Shown here: positions 55,611-64,000 of the stretch, piece after piece
How positions within the stretch are numbered: the stretch's first letter is position 1
Layout of the letters: every line of letters begins with the position of its first letter
Notes under the pieces: model-generated
What the model was told of the DNA's origin: nothing
The model's database searches: none
What the model saw: only the letters and a program-made list of their open reading frames with translations
Source of the DNA: Viola odorata
Lineage: Eukaryota; Streptophyta; Magnoliopsida; Malpighiales; Violaceae
Direction of reading: 5' to 3'
Assembly (NCBI GenBank): GCA_963691705.1
Contig: OY829538.1
Location: 15,402,443-15,466,442 of the forward strand
Length of the DNA stretch: 64,000 nucleotides
Translations under genes and position numbers: made by a program

Positions 55611-57215
55611 ATGGCCGAACAAACCAAGACAGAAGAGGCATTGGCTGCTAGAATAAAAGAGTTAGAAGAGCAAGTAAGGGTTACTACAGAAAAGGCCACT
55701 CGGGGTGAAAAAGAGCGAGATGAAGCAACCACTGAGTTCCCACCTGGTTTTGATCCTAGTCAAATAATGGGACCCTCCTCATCCGCCATCACTGGATCTT
55801 CGGGACCCCAATCATTTTCGGTTCCTGGGGGTCAATGGAAATGGACTGCTCCCGTCTTTGTACCCACCACCCCGAACCCTGTAGCCAACACGGGTGAAGG
55901 AGTTGATGCAGCTCTACAACATTCCTTTGTCAACCTTACTGTGGACCCTGGTCAGAATCTGATTCGTCAGGAATCCCGGGGATTTTACCCACCCCAAGGC
56001 TATCCCACTCAAGTCGCGATTCCCAATCCTATGGGAAGTCGGCCACCTTTTGTCAATCCGATGCAACCACCATTCATGACAGAACCCCCGCCATACCTTG
56101 GTCCAAACGCTCTCGTCACAGAAAGACCGAATATGGATAAAATGAACCTGCTAGAGGAAAGGCTCAGGGCCATCGAAGGAACAGACCCCTTCGACCCTAC
56201 AGGTCCCGCCACCATGTGCATGGTCCCGGGGATCATAATGCCTCCAAAATACAAGATTCCAGATTTTGAGAAGTACACTGGGATCGAGTGCCCAAAAACT
56301 CACCACAAGGCCTATTGCAACAAAATGGCCGATATGATACACAATGAGCCCATGTTAATCCATCTGTTCAGAGAGAGTTTGGCCAAGCATGCCTTGACCT
56401 GGTACATGAGTTTGGATGGGGTTAAGATCAAAACTTGGAGAGATTTATCAGATGCTTTCTTCAAGCAATACAATTTCAATTTGGAGGTAGCGCCAGACCG
56501 TTCTGATCTCCGAAATCTTGAGAAAAAAACTGAAGAATCGGTGAAAACTTATGCTCAGAGGTGGAGAGAACTAGCTTCCAGGATTTCACCGCCCTTGAAT
56601 GACAAAGAACTCATATCCATTTTCGTGGATACCTTCAAGGCTCCTTACTACACTCATCTTATATCCAATCCATCAAATAACTTTTCTGATATGGTCATGG
56701 TGGCGGAAAGAGTTGAACAAGGGATCAAGTCGGGGAGAATCGATATTTCCAGACCAGAGGTAACACCTAAGAAAGAGCCCATCATGGAGAAAGATGTCAA
56801 CTTTGCCTCTCACCAGCCTAGCTACGAGCCACCTTCCTCGCCACCTCCTCAAAATCCTACACCATTTTCACCATCTCCATATAACCCGCCAAACAACCAA
56901 AATAACCCGAGTAACCGTTGGAACCGGGGGCCACTGCCAACTCTTCCCGCTCCTCTGGGGGAAATTTATAAACATCTCCTGGCGGCTGGACAAATCGTGC
57001 CCACCCCAATGGCACCTCTGCAACCTCCTTACCCAAAGTGGTACGATCATAACGCTAGATGTGAGTACCATGCTGGAGCTCAGGGTCACACGATAGAAAA
57101 CTGCTTCGCCCTAAGAGGAAAGGTTCACCACTTGATCAAGAATGGATGGATCTCTTTTGAAGGGTTAGCCAAAGGACCTGACACGACCGTCTACCCTCCT
57201 CCTACCAACCTTTGA
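55611..57215 (+). CDS. gag: Gag protein of the gag-only element, intact
   Basis: 534 aa. ATG in good context (AAGATGG). Residues 1-45 form a coiled coil (ALAARIKELEEQVRVTTEKA). A Pro-rich region follows to about 190, then a helical stretch MNLLEERLRAIEGTD. The capsid core is about 205-365 (IPDFEKYTGIECPKTHHKAY, LAKHALTWYMSLDGVKIKTW, LRNLEKKTEESVKTYAQRW). After a Pro/Asn-rich linker, a knuckle-like CEYHAGAQGHTIENC lies at about 484-498. These motifs resemble Ogre-type gag. No frameshift or stop. Protease should follow but does not. Confidence 0.85.
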   Translation: MAEQTKTEEALAARIKELEEQVRVTTEKATRGEKERDEATTEFPPGFDPSQIMGPSSSAITGSSGPQSFSVPGGQWKWTAPVFVPTTPNPVANTGEGVDAALQHSFVNLTVDPGQNLIRQESRGFYPPQGYPTQVAIPNPMGSRPPFVNPMQPPFMTEPPPYLGPNALVTERPNMDKMNLLEERLRAIEGTDPFDPTGPATMCMVPGIIMPPKYKIPDFEKYTGIECPKTHHKAYCNKMADMIHNEPMLIHLFRESLAKHALTWYMSLDGVKIKTWRDLSDAFFKQYNFNLEVAPDRSDLRNLEKKTEESVKTYAQRWRELASRISPPLNDKELISIFVDTFKAPYYTHLISNPSNNFSDMVMVAERVEQGIKSGRIDISRPEVTPKKEPIMEKDVNFASHQPSYEPPSSPPPQNPTPFSPSPYNPPNNQNNPSNRWNRGPLPTLPAPLGEIYKHLLAAGQIVPTPMAPLQPPYPKWYDHNARCEYHAGAQGHTIENCFALRGKVHHLIKNGWISFEGLAKGPDTTVYPPPTNL

Positions 57216-57436
57216 ATGATCATTCTCCCATAAGGGACCCATCCTGCTTACTCATCTAATGGCGATACCTACAATACTTTTTGTATAATAGTCGAGCCCA
57301 CGACTATAAACAAGGGCGCTTCGTGGGAGGCAACCCACGTGTTCCTTTTAATATTTCTAGTTTTTTTAATAAAATTCAAACATTTTAGGATACCCTTTTC
57401 TAGTGAATTTAATATTTAATTCCCTTGTCATTTTAG

Positions 57437-57740
57437 ATGCAATGAGATTTGTAAACATGGGGGCAAGCGAATGAAGTGACAACCAAAGGAAGGCGTTGAA
57501 AGATGTCAAAGCTCATTTTTCAAGGAAGTTGTCCTTCATGTTTACAATTTCCCCTTGTCGCACTTTACGTTTCTGAAAATTATGGTCTCGCAGTTTACAT
57601 TTCTGTGGTTTTGCATTTCAGGTGCAACGAGACTTGTAAACTTAGGGACAAGCAGGTGAAGCGATGGCCAAAAGAAGGCGAAAAAATGTCCGAGCTCATT
57701 TTTCAAGGAAGTTGTCCTTTTACATTTTTGCAATTTCTGT
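57437..57740. repeat. Two-copy repeat of about 115 bases
   Basis: 57437-57550 (TGCAATGAGATTTGTAAAC ... CTCATTTTTCAAGGAAGTTG) recurs at 57619-57735 with scattered changes, period about 182. Confidence 0.7.
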
Positions 57741-58639
57741 TTCCGCAATTTCCGTTTCCGTAATTTATATATTCACAATTTACATTTTCACAATTTTTTC
57801 GCTATTTACATTGATTGCAAGGGTGCGTGCGTCATGTTGGCTAAAATCCTTAGTGTTCGCAAAAAAATTATCTTTATACATGTGCAACTTGGGCTAAAAA
57901 AAAAGAGAAGAGAGGAGGGAGAGGATGAAAACAAAAATCTCACGTTTTGAACGTTTTTCTCAAGCATACTTTATCACGACATGGATGACTTGTGCATTCA
58001 TTAGAAATTATATGAAACATACATGATTTTGTCTGTTAGCTCTTATGTCCATGGCACGTCTAGACATAAGCAATCACAAAACATGTCCCTGTGAGTATTT
58101 TGGGCCTTCACGCTTTGTTTTTTTTTTCATGAGTGTAAGGGCCTGACTAGATACTAGTTGAGTTCGCATAATATCCAGGGTACATGCGCCATTAGACATG
58201 GGATAGATATAAAGTGACATGGGACTTTTACGATTTTCTCCACTTTTTTCGTTTCTTCCCTCTTTCCACCATATATGTCATCACTCCCCCAAAACCGGCA
58301 ATATCACTCATACCCCGGGAGCCAAAGAGTAGTTTCAGCTAAAATTGCCAGCCGGAAGTAAAAGCACGTCGAGTCCAAGAGCACGATGAAAGAAACGGAA
58401 AAGGTCACCACGAGATCGCTAAGGACCATCACCGAAGAAGCAGCAACGACGAAGGCCGAGGCCTCAAGACAGAAGGGGAAGAGATCAAGACAAAGGTTGT
58501 GCTTGCTCTGCTCTGTTAAAGAAAAAAAAAAGAGGGAAAATGAGAGGAAAAAAAGAAAAAGGAGAGAGGGGAAAAAGGGAAAAGAAAAGAAAAATGCTCA
58601 GAGACCTTCGACGAATACAAACAGTCGAGGAGCCAAAGC

Positions 58640-58930
58640 AATCACAACCCGGGGACAACTCAATTCGAGAAAATCTCGAAGAAAACTTTCCCCAGTGAAC
58701 TCGAGTAGAAAGGCCCAAGGCCAACTCGAGAAATCTCAAAGCAGCCTTCCCCCAGTAAAGTCAAGCAAAAGAGGCCCAAGGCCAACTCAAGAAACCTCAA
58801 ATCAAGCATCCCTAGTGAGAACCCGAGAAGAGAAAGGGGCCCCAGGCCAACTCAAGTAGTGAGTCGTAAAAGGAACAGCGACGACGCTCCCCAATGAAGA
58901 CTCAAGAGAAGGGCCCCTGGCCACACGGAA
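58640..58930. repeat. Degenerate repeat with GGCCCAAGGCCAACTC
   Basis: Three to four diverged units of about 55-65 bases: AGGCCCAAGGCCAACTCGAG, then AGGCCCAAGGCCAACTCAAG, then GGGGCCCCAGGCCAACTCAA, each followed by a CCCCAGT/CCCTAGT stretch. Confidence 0.55.
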
Positions 58931-59619
58931 AGCATCCCCAGCAAAAAGCGAAAAGACTCGCGCACCTCGCCCTCATCCTGGCCAATCAGCAAAGCATCGC
59001 TCATCAAAAGCCTTCCAACTCCTCAACAAAGCAATCCTTTCCCAAAACAAGCTCCTTTCCGGACATTTCATGTCCATTCATTCTTTTTCGTAAAAGTCCC
59101 ATCGATTATTAGAACGCCCATGCATGTGCATCTTCATTCGAAGTATATTCACTCGGATTGACATTGCGAACTGTAAATTATGTATCATGTTAGTTGCATC
59201 TTTATGAGTGTCAAACACTTAGCCTTGTTTCAGAGCGTGAGTGCAAACACTAATATCAGGTGAGGATTGCTTACGACTGCATGTTGTGGGAAAGTCTTGT
59301 CCTTGAGGTCATTATTTCTTGAACAAGACGTAGACGCTACCTAGACTTGAATCAATCATGTTCATATGACGAAAACTGAACGAACATTTTTATCCAAAAA
59401 AAAGAAGAAGAAAAGAGACAAAGGCTTGAATTTATTTTCTTAAACAAAGAAATCATTTTCATTCCAAACAAAAAAACTTGGGGGCAAGCCATGGGATAAA
59501 TGTAGGAATATTTGATATTTCTCACATAGGTCAATTGCTTCTTCATGTTTCCATTTGTTGCTGCTTCGGGTTTGTTTCCTTTCAATTTGCAGGATACGGA
59601 TATGCTCCAGTGAAATCTC

Positions 59620-59790
59620 AACCAGGGGTCTTCGATGACAACATCGTTGTAAAGCCCTCGCCATCTTGGATTTTCCTCAAAGTCCAATCAACATCGAATA
59701 GAGAACGTTACCACTCCTCAACCTTGGGTCTTCGATGACAACATCGTTGTAAAGCCCTCGCCATCTGGAATTTTCAATAAAATCCAATGG
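59620..59790. repeat. Two-copy repeat with GGGTCTTCGATGACAACATC
   Basis: About 65 bases (GGTCTTCGATGACAACATCG ... AAGCCCTCGCCATCT) occur at 59627 and again at 59726, period 99. Confidence 0.75.
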
Positions 59791-59997
59791 ATTCATACGG
59801 TCACGTCTCCCAAAAATTCATAAATAGTCATCGAATCAACATCAAAGCAAAGGTATGTTACCGTCAATCAATATTTGAGCGAAGGTATGTTACCACTCTC
59901 ATTCACATAATTCTACATTTCGGCATAATTATTACTCCTCCTTGAGCGACTACTTTTCTGCATGTCTAAATAACTCCTCCTTGAGTGACTACATTTT

Positions 59998-61500
59998 CAG
60001 CACCAGCGTCCGGAGAGCGATAGCCTCGCACGGTCGTGTAGTTACATCTTCAGCACCAGCGTCCGGAGAGCGATAGCCTCGCACGGTCGTGTAGTTACAT
60101 CTTCAGCACCAACGTCCGGAGAGCGATAGCCTCGCACGGTCGTGTAGTGACATCTTCAGCACCAGCGTCCGGAGAGCGATAGCCTCGCACGGTCGTGTAG
60201 TGACATCTTCAGCACCAGCGTCCGGAGAGCGATAGCCTCGCACGATCGTGTAGTTACATCTTCAGCACCAGCGTCCGGAGAGCGATAGCCTCGCACGGTC
60301 GTGTAGTTACATCTTCAGCACCAGCGTCCGGAGAGCGATAGCCTCGCACGGTCGTGTAGTTACATCTTCAGCACCAGCGTCCGGAGAGCGATAGCCTCGC
60401 ACGGTCGTGTAGTTACATCTTCAGCACCAGCGTCCGGAGAGCGATAGCCTCGCACGGTCGTGTAGTTACATCTTCAGCACCAGCGTCCGGAGAGCGATAG
60501 CCTCGCACGGTCGTGTAGTTACATCTTCAGCACCAGCGTCCGGAGAGCGATAGCCTCGCACGGTCGTGTCGTTACATCTTCAGCACCAGCGTCCGGAGAG
60601 CGATAGCCTCGCACGGTCGTGTAGTTACATCTTCAGCACCAGCGTCCGGAGAGCGATAGCCTCGCACGGTCGTGTAGTTACATCTTCAGCACCAGCGTCC
60701 GGAGAGCGATAGCCTCGCACGGTCGTGTAGTTACATCTTCAGCACCAGCGTCCGGAGAGCGATAGCCTCGCACGGTCGTGTAGTTACATCTTCAGCACCA
60801 GCGTCCGGAGAGCGATAGCCTCGCACGGTCGTGTAGTTACATCTTCAGCACCAGCGTCCGGAGAGCGATAGCCTCGCACGGTCGTGTAGTTACATCTTCA
60901 GCACCAGCGTCCGGAGAGCGATAGCCTCGCACGGTCGTGTAGTTACATCTTCAGCACCAGCGTCCGGAGAGCGATAGCCTCGCACGGTCGTGTAGTTACA
61001 TCTTCAGCACCAGCGTCCGGAGAGCGATAGCCTCGCACGGTCGTGTAGTTACATCTTCAGCACCAGCGTCCGGAGAGCGATAGCCTCGCACGGTCGTGTC
61101 GTTACATCTTCAGCACCAGCGTCCGGAGAGCGATAGCCTCGCACGGTCGTGTAGTTACATCTTCAGCACCAGCGTTCGCACAGTCGTGAAGTTACATTTT
61201 CAGCACCAGTATCCGGAGAGCGATAGCCTCGCACGGACCTTCATTCACATTGCCACGTCAACATCAGGAGAGCGATAGCCTCGCACGGACCTTCATTCAC
61301 ATGGCCATGTCAACGTTCGTAGAGCGATAGCCTCGCACGGACCTTCATCCCCATTGCCACGCCGACATCCGAAGAGCGATAGCCTCGCACGGACCTCCCT
61401 TCTCATTTCCAGATCAGCATCCGAAGAGCGATAGCCTCGCACGGACATGCAACCTCATTTTTTTCATGCCAGCATCTAGCAATGCGATAGCCTCGCCTAG
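59998..61500. repeat. 53-bp minisatellite in the 3' part of the gag-only element
   Basis: From 59998, 22 full units of 53 bases (CAGCACCAGCGTCCGGAGAG, then CGATAGCCTCGCACGGTCGT, then GTAGTTACATCTT) follow each other with few changes, plus a partial unit at 61164. Then about six diverged units keep only GAGCGATAGCCTCGCAC. A GTGTCG variant in place of GTGTAG occurs at 60570 and again at 61100, exactly ten units apart. Each unit can form GCGA-TAGCC-TCGC. Confidence 0.95.
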
Positions 61501-61597
61501 ACTAGAATTTAAAGCATACCTCCCCCCAGAGCGACATCATCACTGTAAGTTTGAGGTAAGACCCGCTGTGTCGTCAAATTCGGATATAGGGGCAACT

Positions 61598-61646
61598 GTC
61601 TTTACTGCTTATCAAATACTTCGATAAGACAGTAAAGAGGGGGCAA
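61598..61646 (+). other. Hairpin and polypurine tract before the 3' LTR
   Basis: CTTTACTG-c-TTATC (61600-61613) pairs with GATAA-ga-CAGTAAAG (61623-61637), followed by AGAGGGGGCAAC and the LTR start TGTTGATACC. The word GGGGCAACTGT occurs both before the hairpin (61590-61599) and at the LTR border. Confidence 0.65.
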
Positions 61647-64000
61647 CTGTTGATACCCGAATTTTGACGCCATTTTTATTTAATTTTAGCATTTCTGTTA
61701 TTCAGCCAATTTACAGTCATTTTCAGTTGATTTAATGTCGCTAGCATTTTTAGGTGTTTCGTTGCATTTTAGCATCATCGTTAGCATCGTCAGCTTTCGA
61801 AGTCGCATTTTTAATTTTTCGTCAAGTATTTTCATTATTATTATCATTATTATTTTTAGCCTTAAAAATCACATTTTTAATTATCCGGCAGTCGTTTCTT
61901 AAATTATTCTTCATTTTAGGTCATCACACGAATTTTAGGATTTTTTTATATTTTCGCACATTTTTTAGTATTTTTATTTTTTATTATTATTTTCGTTCGA
62001 GCTTTTATTGGACCCGAGTAAGTTCGCTCGGACAATAGCTCGACTTTAAAATGTTTTCCATCAACTAGTTGCTAGATTTTTTTCCGATCGCAACGGTCTA
62101 CAGCGTTTCGTGTAATTTTCGGTGTAACGCTTTATTTTTTTCGTTCCCGCGTTTCGCGCCTTTGAACACAAAAATAAACGCGTTAAACGAGAAGTTCTCA
62201 TTGTTCGCTGTAGACGGTTAAAACCGTTGTATTTGTTTCTACGCATCGGTACCTTCGGCTCGAAAAGTCGGAACGTTTGCTCGACGGATCCGGCTCGAGG
62301 CTATTTAAATCAGATGAAAGGCCATTTGATCATGGCCATTGATCTGGTCAACCAAGGAAAGTCAACCAGATCAATGGCCCTTGATTTATTGTGCATAATG
62401 CACATGCACAGTGCAAGGAAATTCTCATCCACGAGCCCGCGCCCGAGCCACCTGCTCTCCTTCTCAGCCACGTCTTCGTCCGAGCCCCTAGCCGTAGCTC
62501 CCTAGCTCCGCCATCATCACACCTCCAGCTCCTCCACGCGCAGCCCACGTCCGGCCACCACGCGTCTCCCTTCGGCTATAAATAGCCGTCACCATTTCTC
62601 TTCGCGAGGTCCGAAAAAAATTGCAAGAAAAACACACTGCTCCCTCTCCCTTTTCCTGGCCAACTCACGCACTCTCGCTCCCGTTCATCACCGTCGTCCG
62701 TACTCCGGCAGCAGCACCACTGTAAGCATTTCTTTCTCTTATTTTTTCTTTAAATTTCGTTTAATACTTGGCCAATTAATTAAGCATCAAAACTTGCTGC
62801 AATCACTTTGTTTTCAGCCCAATTCCACTCTACTAACATTCGTTTGAATTATCGTGGCTTAGTTTAATTATTTCGTTAATTAATGTAAATATGCATCTAT
62901 TCGTTTCCTTCTAGAAATCCTACTGTTTTGTTTCCGTTTTCCTACTGTGATGGCATGATTGCTCTGTTGGAAGGGAGAGGCTTCTTTCTAGCCAAGAACC
63001 AGGCGAATCCGTCGCCTGGTTCGCCATCTCCGTCGCCGGCAGTGGCGCCGGTGACGAGAGGATGAAGATGATGACCTGGGCCACTCGGCCCTTCGCATGA
63101 GGAAATGAGAGAAAGGTGATGGGCTTGGCCCATCACCATTTAAAATAATTCCCTTGGGCCAGGAACTTTTCCTGGCCCATTTCTCTAAATTTTTAAAGCT
63201 GGGCCCAGCCCATTCACGTTTTTCCATGCCTCCGATTCGTCATTTTTTTTACGTAAAATGCTCGCATGCTTCATATAATTGTTTTTCATGATACGTGCTA
63301 TTTTTCGTATACTTTATACATGAATTGTTTAATTCACTTTTTTTCGTAAAATAGTTCGTACGCTTTTTTTTATCAAATTGGTTCTCCAATTGTTTTTATA
63401 CATGAATTGCTCGTTCTTTATCGTAATATTTATTGTCATGTTATCTAACCTCAGTTGTTTATATCTAACCGTTTAATTTCAGTCATTTAAAATACCGCCT
63501 ACATGGTCGGTCGCATTTTAATTCTCGTAAATATTCAACTGCTTTAATTTTTCGCAAAACTGCTGGAAATCCTTCCGCAAATTATCAACTGTTTAATTTT
63601 CCGCACTTTAATTTTCCGCACTTTACTTTTCCGCACTTTAATTTTCTGCAATTTACTTTCAGCAATTTAAATTCAATACCGCCTACATGGTCGGTCGCAC
63701 TTATCAACTGTTTAATTTTCCGCAATTTACTTTCGGCAATTTAAATTCAATACCGCCTACATGGTCGGTCGCACTTATCAACTGTTTAATTTTCCGCAAT
63801 TTACTTTCGGCAATTTAAATTCAATACCGCCTACATGGTCGGTCGCACTTATCAACTGTTTAATTTTCCGCACTTTAAATTCCAGCAATTTACTTTCAGC
63901 AATTTAAATTCAATACCGCCTACATGGTCGGTCGCATTTTAATTTTCGTAAACATTCAATTGCTTTAATTTTTCGCACACTGTTGGAAATCCTTCCGCAA
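61647..64000 (+). repeat. 3' LTR of the gag-only element (cut by the window end)
   Basis: Aligns with 50509 onward with scattered single-base differences, roughly 1% by eye over the 2.35 kb visible. It repeats the inverted repeat, palindromic TATA box and subrepeats of the 5' LTR. Confidence 0.9.

Larger units (their letters stand above)
57216..59996 (+). other. Non-coding interior of the gag-only element
   Basis: About 2.8 kb where pro-pol would be expected. No RT, integrase or RNase H motif was seen in any frame. It holds three sets of local duplications (listed separately) and a purine-rich stretch (58500-58600) whose ORF at 58386-58859 is Lys/Arg/Glu low-complexity and probably not a gene. 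Confidence 0.7.
50509..64000 (+). mobile_element. Gag-only LTR retrotransposon (TR-GAG/Ogre-like), 3' end beyond the window
   Basis: Two LTR copies (50509-54133, and 61647 to the window end) are in direct orientation and about 99% alike by eye. The 7.5-kb interior has a primer site, one intact gag gene and no protease, RT, RNase H or integrase. Tandem repeats fill the 3' part. Very long LTRs and the gag motifs resemble the Ogre group of the Tat clade. The structure matches what has been called TR-GAG: gag kept, pol supplied elsewhere. Confidence 0.8.

Noticed and set aside
58386..58859. 157-aa ORF in the gag-only element
   Set aside because: Composition is Lys/Glu/Arg low complexity from purine-rich repeats; it looks like a chance ORF.
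59998..61165. CRISPR-like array of 53-bp units
   Set aside because: There are no variable spacers; it is a plain tandem repeat inside a plant retrotransposon.

Overview
This window is repeat-rich nuclear DNA from a flowering plant, most likely a eudicot. No host gene, rRNA, tRNA or CRISPR array was found. Nearly everything is LTR retrotransposon of the Ty3/gypsy superfamily: CRM-like chromoviruses, Athila-like LTRs, Tat-clade elements with two RNase H domains and extra antisense genes, and an Ogre-like element that keeps gag but has no pol. One MITE-like element is also present. All clade names come from protein motifs, primer-site and polypurine signals and LTR layout read by eye; no database search was possible.

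Bases 1-46447 form a stack of insertions. The oldest layer is a minus-strand CRM-like fragment (43653-46447). It is abutted by the 3' LTR of an Athila-like element (51-961 plus 43172-43652). That LTR is split by a plus-strand CRM-like element H (962-43166, 5-bp target duplication TCTCT). H carries Athila-like remnants (5823-7762), a solo Athila-like LTR (39664-41276, duplication GGTCG) and a minus-strand Tat element (7763-39628). The outer Tat contains a second Tat copy (5' LTR at 30574-31126) and a 3.1-kb solo-LTR-like block (35935-39015). The youngest layer is a nearly intact minus-strand CRM-like element R1 (12087-19656, duplication CATTC), sitting inside an antisense gene of the Tat copy. 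H has lost the rest of RT and its RNase H region, so deletions or ectopic recombination followed the insertions.

The Tat copies are the most informative part. On the strand opposite gag-pol lie up to four antisense transcription units with TATA-like boxes, short GT-AG introns and poly(A) signals; two encode a PF04195-like domain followed by a coiled coil. Between the last antisense gene and the integrase, both Tat copies hold six modules in the order A-B-B-B-B-A. Most modules are bounded by their own private inverted repeat, so loops are conserved while stems differ from unit to unit.

Bases 46448-50508 hold an inverted LTR fragment, a 918-bp PIF/Harbinger-type MITE candidate (TSD TTA) and AT-rich DNA without genes. 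From 50509 to the window end lies the gag-only element: a 3625-bp 5' LTR, an intact 534-aa gag, about 4.4 kb of non-coding DNA with several tandem repeats including 22 near-identical 53-bp units, and a 3' LTR that runs off the window.
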